Below are positions 12,771 through 24,222 of a DNA stretch of 64,000 nucleotides, piece after piece. Made by a program: the position numbers and the translations under genes. Numbering within the stretch: the stretch's first letter is position 1; each line of letters opens with the position of its first letter. The DNA comes from Halichoerus grypus (Eukaryota; Chordata; Mammalia; Carnivora; Phocidae). The stretch is from NCBI RefSeq assembly GCF_964656455.1, contig NC_135715.1, positions 166,314,437 to 166,378,436 of the forward strand. The letters run 5' to 3'. The notes under the pieces were generated by a model, which saw nothing but the letters and a program-made list of their open reading frames with translations, was not told where the DNA came from and made no database searches.

Positions 12771-15179
12771 ATGATTAACTGAATATTACCCGACACACAT
12801 ACACCTGCATTTAAAGAGATTTTAATTTCTCATAGCTCTTTTAGAACTGATCCCCCTAACCTGGGCACCTGCCTCTTAAAACAGCATTCTTTTGTTAGTA
12901 ACCCCGTGAAAAATATGTTGCCCATTCTAAGAATTATACATCGCTCATGTGTTCATACATGGACTGTGGAGCAGAATTCAGTGGAACTTGACACATCCTA
13001 GACACTGGGATATTGCTGTTTCCAAAACCTCGCTGATGGTCAAATTGACTTAACACTGAAATGACAATGAATAAAACTCAATCTTTCCTAATGATTTAGA
13101 AAGTGATCATGGCCCTGCAGGAATTCCAGGTCATCACTATAGTTTAAACTCTCATCACAGAACACAGCAAAAATAAATTTGGGTCACTTTAGCTTTTTGT
13201 TTTTTTGAATTTTAGACGCAACTAACATTAGTAAGCATTTGCTGGGTATTTATATATGCTTTAGTGGGTACTACTGGGTTTATCAGTCTATACTTTTTAA
13301 TGACTTTATAATTTTTTAGATGCAACGTACATAAGCAATATTAAAATACACAAATATGCATTTTAAGAAAGTACATGGTCTAAAAATGTGTACATCAACA
13401 CAGGTCCAAAGCCTAACATGCTGGGGCTTCAACTACATGAGCTAAGTAAATGCGCTAAGCATTCTCACCACTGCGCACTAGTCTCGAGGCTCATCAAAGA
13501 CAGAAGGGCTGAGAGAGTGGCTAGGGCTCACTCAGGTTTTAGGTTAGACAGAAGCAACAGCACATAAACCCCTAGTTCCTGGGTGTCTTTACCTTCATAC
13601 CTTATTTAGAACTATGCTCTCCTACTTTCTGTGCTGAAATCACCCCTAATGACCCAGAAGTAGGTCTGAACCTATCTGTGTGCTTAGGACTGTTTGGGAT
13701 ACATGGTGTACGGACAAGCACAGGTCCAGACTTAGAAAGCCAATTTTTGCCTAGGACAGACCGTGAACTTGCCCCATCAAACTCTTTAGGCCTGCTTTCT
13801 TCACTGTAAATAATGGGGTCAGCCTAAATCAGCGGTTTGCCAAATTCAGTGAGTGTCAGAATTTGACATGTTTGTCGCTCTTTGAGATATTTATGAAAAA
13901 TGTAGACCCCGTCCCCACCCCAACTCCCACCCATAAGACTTTGAGTCTGTAGATCTGGATTAGGGCCCAGGAACCTCTATTTCTCCCCAACCAGCCAACT
14001 ACCACCAGAGACCCTGGTGGGGAAAAGCTGAGGATGGCTCCCTGGTTTCTAGGTGGCTGCAAAGGTCCTTCCAAGCTTTAAAATTCCAATTCTATTCAAG
14101 TGCAGCGGGTGTGTAGCCCCTCAAATGAAAAGCTCGTAATTCGAAACATTGTATACCCTCTAGGCTTCCAAAATCATCATTTCAGGTTCTTAGTCAATTT
14201 CTACAAATCCGCTACGTAGAAACAACCTGAGGTCATTTTACCAGTATTTTCCCACAGCATTCACTCTCTCCACTGAGAAGCATTTTACTTGGTTTAGAAT
14301 TAAAACTTTTAATCTCCAAATCCAATGTAGTATTTGTTACTGAAAGAACAAAGGATGGTCAAGAAAGATTAGAGGCTAGTGGCCTAATACAGATTCATTT
14401 TCTAAAAAACACCACTCACCATTTACTTGAAGAAGGAAACACGTATATTTTTCAATTAACTGTAAGATTTCCTTCTTTAATATCATACTAGCAAATTATA
14501 GACTAAAAATGTCTGAAACAATTCCCCCTAAAGATATATGATCTGGATTTTACTTTATCATTGTGATGTTTTCAACAGGGCAAAAAATGTGTTTTCTTAT
14601 TAACGACTATTAGAAAGACACATTTTTTGAAGGGTGCCAAAGCGGGACTCTGACAAGAGACATTATGGGGAGAAAAATAGATCTGCAAAGCAGAGACAAA
14701 AAATAATTAATTGAAATAACTAATTAGAGCTTATTTACATATTATATTTTTATGTACTTTCAAACAGACTTTTGAATAATGCTTCCAAATTAAGGGGTAT
14801 TTGTAGTAGGGAACCCTCCACATATTGGATCAAAGCAAATACATTCTTCCCAGTCTCTTTTTGAAACTTTTCAGAGGGTGTTCAATTCATAGGAACAAAA
14901 AACTATCTCACAAGAGAACTCACTGGCCTTTTTTTTTTTTATTGCTTCCCACCCCACTTCAAATCTTTAATGAACACATGCTCTGAAGAGCTTAGCTTCC
15001 CCTCTGGTACTCTTTTGGAAACAAATGTTACCATTTAACTGAAATCCTATTTGCTGCATGTACAGTCCATTTCCCAAATGGCCTTTCACTAAAGAGGACC
15101 AAAAGAATCTGTTGCCGGGGGTTGAAGCAGAAATTTTGGCATAATTCTCCACAAAGGCACAATCTTTCTTCTTACAAGT

Positions 15180-15235
15180 GCACCTAGTTAGCTCAATTGG
15201 CTGCAATGTGGTGTTACTGAAGCCGAGATCTTGAG
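15180..15235 (+). other. tRNA-Ile-like 5' half (possible tRNA relic)
   Basis: GTTAGCTCAATTGG at 15187-15200 and GTGGTGTTACTGAAGCC at 15209-15225 line up with the D-arm and anticodon-arm regions of mammalian tRNA-Ile as I remember them. The 3' half does not: no TTCGA T-loop is visible. It may be a decayed tRNA-derived fragment or chance. Confidence 0.3.
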
Positions 15236-15929
15236 GAGAAGCCAATCACCTTCTCACTACTTCATGGCTACCAAATCAGCCCTCCTTCCCCTGACCAGCA
15301 GCTGGAAAATTCACGGGCATAAGAGAAAAATGACGCGAACTGTGGCTAGATCTAGGTGAATCTCCCTAAGGAAAGAACTCACCCAATGCTTCCTAAGTGT
15401 GGTCAGCCACACTACCTCCTTTACCTAATTTGGTAAAGTAAATTCAGTATTTTGTATTTGGAAGGTAGAAATGCTCTAAGGAAAAAAAAAGTAAATAAAA
15501 AGAAAGAAGAGAAGGGGTCTTTATAAAAAAGGGAGGAACAGAGGTAAGAGTGAGAGGATACATTTTCATTTTCTCTGTTAAAAGAGAAAAACAAAACTGG
15601 CACGGTGGAGGGAGAGGTGCCCATGGGAAGGGCAAAAGGACTGCCCTTGCCCCCCCTCACCCCTTCGGTCCAGTGCCCTGGTGTGGGACAATGACCTGTG
15701 CTAAGCACTTCGTAAAATGGGGCTTGAAGGCCTGGACTTTTATCCGAAGCTCTACGGACCAGATTTTCCAAAATGAAGGAAAACAGAAATGGGGGAGGGT
15801 GGTTTCAATGACTTGCTATTTTATAAGAATCAGCGGGAAAAAGGTCATACAGAACTCCGCTTTCCTAGCTTACAGTCTATAACCATTGACTGCTGATTGA
15901 AAATACAGATAGCACCCGGCAATCCCATG

Positions 15930-15970
15930 CATCTGTCTCTTGCTTCAACAGTGTTTGCATGAAACGGACC
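15930..15970 (+). promoter_or_regulatory. Iron-responsive element relic in the FTL pseudogene 5' UTR
   Basis: The functional FTL mRNA carries an IRE hairpin that binds IRP1/IRP2. Here the hexaloop CAGTGT is intact at 15949-15954. The unpaired C five bases upstream is kept (15943), and the upper stem TTCAA / TTGCA (15944-15948, 15955-15959) keeps four of five pairs, with one mismatch at 15945/15958. The lower stem is eroded. It would matter only if this strand were transcribed, and PLEKHM3 is transcribed from the other strand. Confidence 0.75.
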
Positions 15971-16639
15971 TGGGGACCTTCTTCCAACCTCCAACCAACC
16001 CCCAACCTCCTTCCCGGTTGCAACCTCTAAGACCATCTTTTCTTGGCCATCCTCTGCCTCTGGGACCAGCCAACACTGGTTTTTGTGGTTAGCTCCTTAC
16101 TGCCCACCAACCTTGAGCTCCTAGATTCAACAGAATTATTCCACCAAAGTGGAGGCTGCTGTCAACTGCTGGGTTAACCTACATCTCCAGGCTTTCTACA
16201 CCTACCTCTCTCTGGGCTTCTATTTTTTGCCGCAATGATGTGGCTCTGGAAGGCATGGGCCAGCTCTTCTGCCAGGTGACCCAGGGGAAGCATGAGGGTG
16301 CCCAGTGTCTCTTGAAGATGCAAAACCAGGGCAGAGGCTGCATCCTCTTCCAGAATATGCAAATGCCCTCCCAAGATGGTGAAGGAAAGCCTTGTATGCA
16401 TGGATGCTGCCATGGCCCTGAAGAAGAACTGAACCAGGCCCTTTAGGATTGGCATGCCCCGGGTTCTGCCTGCACAGACCTCCATCTCTGTGACTTCCTG
16501 GAGAGCCATTTCCTAGATGAGGAGGTGAAACTCATCAAGAAGATGGCGACCACCTGACTAACTTCCGCAGGCTGGGCTGGACTAGTATCTCCTGTGAAGG
16601 CTCACCCTAAAGCAGGACTAGGAGCCTCTGGAGCCCAGT

Positions 16640-16682
16640 GGACTTTGAGGGGTTCCTCTGTATTCCCCAGGTGTCAGGGCAT
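16640..16682 (+). repeat. 43-bp direct repeat, copy A (inside the FTL pseudogene)
   Basis: From GGACTTTGAGGGG to GTGTCAGGGCAT, in the former 3' UTR of the FTL pseudogene. It is identical over all 43 bases to 17378-17420. Confidence 0.97.
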
Positions 16683-17377
16683 CTGCTCCCTGCGCAGCCA
16701 CTAAGCAGTTTTTTAATACCCTGAAGCCCTCTCCCCAGCTGTGGACCAAACAGAAACAATAATGTTTTTACAGAAAAAAAAAAGAAAATATAAAGCCTGT
16801 CTATGCTGTATAAATGCTATAATGTTTGTTTAATCTTCATAGAATGTTGTTATTAAGATTATAAATCATATGAAATACATTAATAAATACCAAGTAGATT
16901 CCAACTCAAGTTGAGAAGCGTCAAGATTCATTGGTCTTTCAGGTAAACAATGATTGAGAGACTAAAGTCAATATTTAGTCAAAATTTATCTTGAAAGGCA
17001 ATAAATCTTGATTTCTGCCAAGGCAAGTAAGTAAATATGTGCACTGTTCTAGAGATTCTGACTGCTTTTCTGTCTACTAAATAGCTACAGTGACTTAAAA
17101 GTATCCGTGACACAGATTCTCACTTCCAAAGACATGGTTTGGAAGATGTTGATGATAAGGTGCTTTAGTACCAGTATTATGGTAACAATGAAATGCTATT
17201 TCACCATCTAGTATATTTAAATCAGTCTAAACTCGGTATTTTTTTTTCATACTTGTTTTCTTCTTAATAGTCTATGACTAAATTTTCTCATTAACTTCTG
17301 TGCCTGTCTGCTCTTTACCCAAAGACTCTCAAGAAAACAGTATGCAATCTTAAATGGGAGTAATAAATAGATATTTA

Positions 17378-17420
17378 GGACTTTGAGGGGTTCCTCTGTA
17401 TTCCCCAGGTGTCAGGGCAT
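17378..17420 (+). repeat. 43-bp direct repeat, copy B (outside the pseudogene)
   Basis: An exact copy of 16640-16682 in unrelated AT-rich sequence. The flanks show no poly(A) tail and no clear target duplication, although TTTAGG before and ATTAGG after the copy are similar. Confidence 0.97.
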
Positions 17421-17464
17421 ATTAGGTAATAGATAGATAGGTAAATGGATAAACAAATACTTAC

Positions 17465-17640
17465 ATAGTATGCCTGGCACAGTTATAAGTACTTTACATA
17501 CACACACATTTATTTAATACTCATCAATTCTATAAGGTAGGTATTATCCCCATTTTACAGATGAAGAAACTGAGGCAGCGGGTGATAAAGTAATTCTGTC
17601 CATGGTTGTACAGTTAGAAAGAAGACAGAGCTTAATAGAA
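17465..17640 (-). mobile_element. MIR relic, minus strand
   Basis: TATGCCTGGCACAGTTATAA then CCCCATTTTACAGATGAAGA and ACTGAGGCAGCG: well-kept MIR core in reverse. Confidence 0.8.
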
Positions 17641-17671
17641 GTAGCTGATGTGGCACTTGATGAGAAACACT

Positions 17672-17692
17672 AATATATATATATATATATAT
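17672..17692. repeat. (AT)n microsatellite
   Basis: 21 bases of uninterrupted AT alternation. Confidence 0.95.
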
Positions 17693-18833
17693 GGGTGAAT
17701 TTCCATGTAGCTGTCTCCTTGTGGAAAGTATTTAAAAAATGGTCTCTCTGTGTATGGCAATATGATAAGCACAGGAAATATAAATCAATTATACAAAAGA
17801 GCATAAGTTACTTTGTCAATGAATTAGCCTAGGACCTCACAGCATTAGCATCACACTGAATATGAAGGGTGAGGGGGACAAGAGTACAAATCTGGAAGGT
17901 GGAAAGCAGAAGACAGTAAGAGATAAGCCAAGGAGGAAGCAATCACTCTAATTGTGGACACTGGGGAAGGCTGTGTAGGCATGGGTCCTTTGAACTGGGC
18001 CTTGAAAAAGAAAAGAGATTTTGGAAGACGACAGCTCAGAAAAATAGGGGCATGTTTGGAAAACGTTGATTATTCTAGATATCTGAAGCTCCCTGTAATG
18101 AGAGGGGTGTTAGGAAAAAAGAATTTGGAACCATAAACTGAAGCTAGAACGTAAGAATCCTGAATGCTTAGCGGGAAGAATCCTTACTAACCAATAAGAT
18201 ACAGAATGAGCTAGAGTTGTTTGAAGCAGAACAGGAATCTGAGCTTTGGAAAGATTAATTGGCAAGGAAAAAAAAAACAAAAACAAAATGGAAGAGGAGA
18301 GGACCAGTCGATAAGTTATTGCACCAGTCTGGGCTTAAGTAGGCAGTGAGGTTGAGAGCGGAAGGGGAAAGAGAAAGGGATACTATGGAGATGAACTGCA
18401 AACATTTTGGTAACGGATTAATGTGGAAAGGATTGGGATTGTCAAAGATGCCCATGATGTTGTATGAGAAATCTATCAGTCAGAAGGGGCACATGGTTTC
18501 AGGGAGAAAATGCTGTTTGTTTGGGGGCATTAAGACCAAAAGACAGAGTTCAAAAATTTTGAGCTACCAGATCTTCTGATTCCTATAGCTCAGCTGACTA
18601 ATTCCCCTTTACTGTACAAATCAATTTGAATTTGATCTTCTGTTATATGACTGACTGCATCTGATGTATTTGATACTGAATAATGGCTGGTTGAGGGTTC
18701 TCTTTCTATAACCTAATATTTTTACCTAGAGCTACCCATTAAGACACTAAGGTCTCATTATAAACCATTAGCTGGTACGAAATAATCAACATGCATTTCC
18801 GTAGAAGACATTTATTTCTTCATAAAGAAGTGC

Positions 18834-18911
18834 ATAAAGAAGTGAGTAGAAGCCAAGTGAGGAAGAGATGACATAGCGGGTAGGCCTTATTTCTTGACAG
18901 CACAGTGGTTC
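18834..18911 (+). repeat. 78-bp direct repeat, copy A (left flank and edge of MER20)
   Basis: Starts ATAAAGAAGTGAG and runs through the MER20 target site into the first 9 bases of the element (CAGTGGTTC). It aligns without gaps to 20261-20338 with 11 mismatches (about 86%). Confidence 0.93.
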
Positions 18912-19122
18912 TCAACCAGGGGAGAGTTTTGTCCCAAACAGGGGCGTTTACAATATCTGGAGACATTTCTGGTTGTTATGAAAGAGTGAGGGGGGTAGCT
19001 ACTGTCATCTAGTGGATAGAGGCCAGGGATGTTGTTAAACATCCCTCACTGCACAGGACAGCCCCCACAACAAAGAATTATCTGGCCCCAAATGTCAGGC
19101 TTGCCACTGTTGAGAAACCCTG
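18903..19122 (+). mobile_element. MER20 (hAT-Charlie non-autonomous DNA transposon)
   Basis: Near full-length element of 220 bp with terminal inverted repeats CAGTGGTTCTCAACC and GTTGAGAAACCCTG, and the internal block CTAGTGGATAGAGGCCAGGG. It is flanked by a perfect 8-bp duplication TGACAGCA at 18895-18902 and 19123-19130, as expected for hAT elements. MER20 copies can carry transcription-factor sites in placental mammals; nothing here tests that. Confidence 0.93.
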
Positions 19123-19697
19123 TGACAGCACAAAGAGGGCAAAATAAGAGGTCTGAGTATGGACGCTACTTAATCACTTTTCTCTGCAAGTGACAGATAC
19201 ATGGTCTATCATGGGAAGGAGGAAAGCCCTCCCGCCAGCTCTACTTTCTTAGCTAAAAGAAATGATTCGTGCCACTATGTTAGTTTAGAGGCACCATCCA
19301 AGAGAGGTCTTACCCACACTGTACCACCATCTCCTATACTGGCCAGTGACGTCGGCTCTTTTCTTCATGAAGTTATCCTTCTGGTGAAACACTTGTGACC
19401 AATAACTCTTACTTGGAAAACTGCAGAAAGGGAAAGGGCTGAGCTAACCTGATTATTTTAAACATGAAAGCGGCCGGTGGTGGGAATATTGTCCCTCTGT
19501 CACAGTCTACCTCCTGCTGCCAGTTGTCTCTTAAGCACGGGAGAAGCAGGATTCCCCATATTGTACCCCTGCAGCCCCAGAAAGGGAAGGCAGGTCAGCC
19601 TCACCATCCTTGTAACAAGGCAGATGCTGGGCTGGGCTACTTGGAACTTACACACTGAAAGCTTTGGAGGAAGCTGTCTTATTAAATCAAAGGTCTT

Positions 19698-19876
19698 GGG
19701 CGCCTAGGTGGCTCAGTCGGTTAAGCATCTGCCTTCGGCTCAGATCATGATCCCAGGGTCCTGAGATAAAGTCCCGCATCGGGCTCCTTGCTCAGCGGGG
19801 AGTCTGCTTCTCCCTCTGCCCTTCCCCCCTGCTCATGCTCTTTCTCACAAATAAATAAACAAAATCTTAAAAAAAA
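19698..19876 (+). mobile_element. CAN-SINE, plus strand
   Basis: Head gggcgcctaggtggctcag through an A-rich tail; the CT tract is short. Near-perfect duplication AATCAAAGGTCTT (19685-19697) against AATCAATGGTCTT (19877-19889). Confidence 0.95.
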
Positions 19877-20260
19877 AATCAATGGTCTTACTGGAATGTT
19901 CCTCTGAACCAGTGCCACGCCATATGAGAGAAGCCTGAGACAAAAGGAAAATTCAGTCATACTGATCCTATCTCTAAAATTTTATATTTTGTTCATCATG
20001 GATTTTTTGGCTTTTAAATAATATTACATTAAAAATATTATTTATCTCAATTACTGAGTGGTTGGGGGGGGCATCCTCTTAAGTTGTATGCCCAAAGCAA
20101 TTGCCTCACTCCCCCTACCCTAGTCCCCAGCCCTGTACTGAACCTTTTTTTCCTCAGAGTCTGCTGTGTACCACAACGATGTTCTTTCTGCAGTGATTCT
20201 CCCTGATCTTTAACATTATATTAAACGACCACTAACTCTCTTTTTGTGAGACAGCACTTT

Positions 20261-20338
20261 ATAAAGAAGTGAGGAAAACCTGAGTGAGGAAGAGAAGACA
20301 TAGTTGGTAGGCCTTGTTCCTTCACAGCACAGTGGTTC
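20261..20338 (+). repeat. 78-bp direct repeat, copy B
   Basis: Contains the same segment, including GACAGCA-like target site (CACAGCA) and CAGTGGTTC, but no MER20 follows. It lies 1.4 kb to the right of copy A. Confidence 0.93.
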
Positions 20339-21294
20339 CACCTTTATTTCGGTGGCTTTGAAAGGTCAAAAACCTCTTACTGGCTTAGAAGTTAAGATTA
20401 TCTTTATGGTTTCCCTGAGAAGCAAGTTGTCTTTCTTTAGTCTTTTTCTGGAACTGAGGTCTCCTTCCAGCTTGTATACAGCAGTCTCTGTGTACATCAG
20501 CCTCATCCAGCCGGTCGCTTCTGTGACAAACACTGTCCCACCAGGGTTGCTCCTCAGACTTCTCTTTCACGTCACTCCCCATTCTGAATGCCTGCTCCTC
20601 TTTCCTTATATTTCTCATGAGTCTCATCCCTTTGAACTTTACAGTATCTTTACAACACAACCTTTCCTCTTCTTTGCTAAAACCTCCGAAAAAACCCTGA
20701 CAGCATCTCTTAGAGTAATTTCTACCTGAGCTATTTTAGTAATGACAACAATTTGATAAAATTAAAGTCATGAGAGTGGATCCAAGTAGTACTAGGAACA
20801 GTCTCAAAGTGAAAGAGATCACTTTCATCAGCTTCCCTTAAACCCATGCTTGAATTTTTTCATTTTCACCCCAAACCAAATTCTTTATGTTCTAGAAGAT
20901 TCAGGGACTGCCTTGGTGTACTCTCTTCCTTGACCCTTTTCCCTATGCCTTTTTTGGTCTTCTTACTAAGCTTTTCTGTCTCTCTAAAAGGACAGATTTG
21001 TGACCACCTCCAAAACTAACCTTTTAATTATATGTTTAGTATTTGAAGATAGGCTGCTTGTATCAGGATATTTAGAGCTAGAAGGCAAGACACAAAAGGA
21101 CATCTACAAGCAGGAAAACTCCTATTCCCCGGTCCTCAAGTTGCCCTTTGAAAGGAATTCCCTAGAGTAGTATTCCCAGCGTCTCTCCCCTTTGCTTATC
21201 TGGCCTCCTCACAGATGGGAGATGTGAGGTATCGGACTGGTAAATTTAGAAGAACCCTGGCATGTTCAGTCCAGCCTTCAGGAAGCAGTTTTTC

Positions 21295-21486
21295 AGGGTG
21301 CCTGGGTGGCTCAGTCGTTGGGCGTCTGCCTTCGGCTCGAGTCATGATCCCAGGGATCGAGCCCTGCATCGGGCTCCCCACTCGGCGGGAAGCCTGCTTC
21401 TCCCTCTCCCACTCCCCCTGCTTGTGTTCCTGCTCTCACTATCTCTCTCTCTCGGTCAAATAAATAAATAAAATCTTAAAAAAAAA
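21295..21486 (+). mobile_element. CAN-SINE, plus strand
   Basis: Head gggtgcctgggtggctcag, CT-rich middle and AATAAATAAATAAAATC tail. Duplication AGGAAGCAGTTTTTC (21280-21294) against AGGAAGCAGATTTTC (21487-21501), one mismatch. There is a small deletion in the head (cagtcgttggg). Confidence 0.95.
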
Positions 21487-22024
21487 AGGAAGCAGATTTT
21501 CTGTCTGCCCTGGCAAGAAGACATGGCCTTTGGGATTCCAGCTGTGACCATGTGAATAAGTCTCTCTAATTTAAGGGTCCATTATATAATAATAAGTGTG
21601 ATTGATACGCAATACATGCAATATTTTGATCTCCATCTTCCTGATCCCTGGGAGCAAAATGAAGAGGTAGGATACATTAACCCTGTAAGGCCCCTATCAG
21701 GATGATGGCTCAGACACAGCATCTACCAATGGGAGTAGGAAGGAAAAAGGAAGGCAATCAGGCGACACATGGCACTGGGTGATGGGATCATACAGGAAAG
21801 CTGGGCTCAGAGGCTTGCAAGGAAATCCTCTGCATCACCGGGCACTTTTCATTCAGTTAAAATTCTTCATCTTAACAATGGATGAGAAACATCATTTTTC
21901 CTAAAGGTTTCCCATCCAATATTAGGCCACAATAAGACTTCCACTCATCCAAGAACATTTTTTTTTCTGGGGAAAAAAAAATGCAGTGATGTACAATATT
22001 ACTGCATTAAAATTTGGCACTTTT

Positions 22025-22229
22025 TTTTTTTTTTTTTTTAAAAGATTTTATTTATTTATTTGACAGAGAGAGACACAGCGAGAGCAGGATCACAAGCAGG
22101 GGAAGAGTTAGAGGGAGAAACAGGCTTCCCGCAGAGCAGGGAGCCCGATGCGGGGCTCGATCCCAGGACCCTGGGATCATGACCTGAGTCGAAGGCAGAC
22201 GCTTAACGACTGAGCCACCCAGGCGCCCC
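22025..22229 (-). mobile_element. CAN-SINE, minus strand
   Basis: Poly(T) end at left, head at right ending aggcgcccc. Target-site duplication TTGGCACTTTT at 22014-22024 and 22230-22240. Confidence 0.95.
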
Positions 22230-22721
22230 TTGGCACTTTTGGTTCAGGTGATATTTTGTAACATTTGAATTGCACAAAGTCAAGGCAGTTTAATCTTCCC
22301 TCAAGTTAGACTGTCGAAGATGCTGACCCGCAAGACTAAAAAGGTTGGCCCGAGGCTGTATAATAAATCAGTGACAGGGCTATAAACAGAAGACCAAGCT
22401 CTTCTGCTCCTAATGTATTACTTATCCCACTGAGTCTAGATGCTTCCCAGCCACCAAATCATGGGTATCTATTATTTTGTCTGGTCTCTAAAAGCCTGGG
22501 GGTTAAGAAGAATATCTTTATTGATAAGGATGGAGAAAGAAACCAAGCCATTCAAACTAAGTCTATCCTTTGTGTCAGAGGTACAGGCTTGGTGATTTGA
22601 CAGGGAAATGATTTTCAATAAGGCTTTTGATTCAGCCCCACATGATTTACTTACTTCACTTAGCAAGATACAATCCTTGGTATATTGATACATACCTGGT
22701 CAGAATGTGATTTTCAGCACA

Positions 22722-22956
22722 GTGACTATACTCAACAACATTCTATTGTATACCTGAAAGTTTCTAAGAGAGTAGACCTTAAAAAGTCTCACCACACACA
22801 CCCACAAAAGGTAACTATGTGAGGTGACAAATGTGTTAACTAACCTTATTGTGGTAATCACTTTTTGCAATATATATGTATATCATATTGCCAGGTTGTA
22901 CAACTTAAATTTACATGTAATATGCCAATTATATCTCAAAAAAGCAGGGGGAGGGG
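22722..22956 (+). mobile_element. L1 3' UTR relic, first of two in tandem
   Basis: L1 3' UTR with the usual order of blocks: GTGACTATACTCAACAACA, then GTGAGGTGACAAATGTG, then GGTAATCAC, ending in CCAATTATATCTCAAAAAAGC and a G-rich end. Confidence 0.75.
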
Positions 22957-23425
22957 TGATGAATAAGTCCTGGGGATCTAATGTACAGCATGGTGACTAT
23001 AGTTAAAGAATACTATACTGTAGGGACGCCTGGGTGGCTCAGTCGGTTAAGCATCTGCCTTCAGCTCAGGTCATGATGCCAGGGTCCTGGAATCGAGTCC
23101 CACATCAGGCTCCTTGCTCAGCGGGGAGCCTACTTCTCCCTCTGCCTGCCGTTCCTCCTGCTTGTGTGCTCTCTCTCTCTGATAAATAAATAAACAAATC
23201 TTTAAAAAAAATACTGTATTGTATACTTGACAGTTGATAAGAAAGTAAATCTTAAATGTTCTCACAACAACAAAAAATTTTAATTATGTGAGGTGATGGA
23301 TGTCTTTACGAACCTTAATTGTGGCAACCATTTTAAAATATAGATCAAATCATCACAATGTAGACCATGAACTTACACATGTTATTTGTCAATTATATCT
23401 CAATAAAGCTGGGGGAAAGAAAAAA
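22957..23425 (+). mobile_element. L1 3' UTR relic, second of two in tandem, split by a SINE
   Basis: The same block order repeats: GGTGACTATAGTTAAAGAA, then (after the SINE at 23023-23209) GTGAGGTGATGGATGTC, then CAATTATATCTCAATAAAGC and a G/A-rich end. It follows the first copy directly. Confidence 0.75.
23023..23209 (+). mobile_element. CAN-SINE, plus strand, nested in an L1 3' end
   Basis: Head gggacgcctgggtggctcag through an A-rich tail. Duplication AATACTATACTGTA (23009-23022) against AATACTGTATTGTA (23210-23223). The flanks on both sides are L1 3' UTR, so the SINE is younger than the L1. Confidence 0.95.
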
Positions 23426-24222
23426 AGAATGTGATTTTCAATCTTTTGGAAATTCACACAAGCCTGCATGTCTTGGTTTTGGAATCCTAGTTCCCTTCAA
23501 AAGTGGTGTGTAACACATACTACATTAGCTAAAGCTAATAAATGAAATTAATTTTGCTGGTCACCTTTATAGTATCTATTTAAAAAGAAACTCTCTATTC
23601 TAAGCCAGGATTTGAGAGTATATCTGGGTTAGAGAGTGGGATCACAAAGTCACTGGATGTGCACTCATCCCACCACCCTGAGCTGCAGCCCTCTGAGGGC
23701 TCTAGCCGGGCTGGACAGACCAGAGCCAGCCAGTTTCCTCGCTGCTTCTGAAGCTGCTTGGTCCCAGGAAGACCCGGGAAGATATCACTAGAAATCTCCC
23801 CTCCCGAGTAAGTGCATCAGTGCTGGAAGGCGCCCACTAGCAGCAGACTGGAAATGAGAGAACAAGGTACACAGGCCAAGGCCTCCTCCTTCTCTGAGGG
23901 GCAGCCACATGTATCACTTCTCCTCCTTTCATCCAGATCCTATTTTTGCTGTTCCGCACTGGTGTATAATAAAGAATTGTTTCATCTTTCTCCCTCATTC
24001 CTGGCAGGGAGTTTCTAAAACCCTTGGAATTTCCTGAGTGGATACAAGGGTCTTTATTATTCTTGAGCCCCTTGGATCACAACTGACTTTATGCTAATGA
24101 GGTGACTCATGGTGGGCCACCAAATAGCTTCGGATAGAGGGTGGTCACTAGAAAGGACCAACCACTTGATTAGAGGGTTTAGACTTTGAGCCAGCCTGAC
24201 CTCTGGGGAAGGAATGGGGGCA

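Larger units (their letters stand above)
15912..16783 (+). pseudogene. FTL: Ferritin light chain (FTL) processed pseudogene
   Basis: An intronless, nearly full-length copy of FTL mRNA on the plus strand, opposite to PLEKHM3. It includes the 5' UTR with its iron-responsive element, the 5' UTR end (tttttgtggttagctcctt), the coding region, 3' UTR and a poly(A) tail (16774-16783). Recognisable protein remnants are [57 protein letters not shown] and TNFRRL. It is dead: the start codon is TTG (16113-16115), codon 4 is TAG, there is an extra base near 16228, a TAG interrupts the LLDLH segment near 16443, and a base is lost after LIKKM. A weak target-site duplication with core GAAAATA lies at about 15899 and 16784. 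The intact-looking frame at 16240-16446 is a fragment of this pseudogene. Confidence 0.93.

Noticed and set aside
14967..15245. Minus-strand frame MASPQDLGFSNTT... with several cysteines and a downstream AATAAA plus poly(A)
   Set aside because: The 3' features suggest a retrocopy, but I do not recognise the product, so it is not called as a gene or pseudogene.
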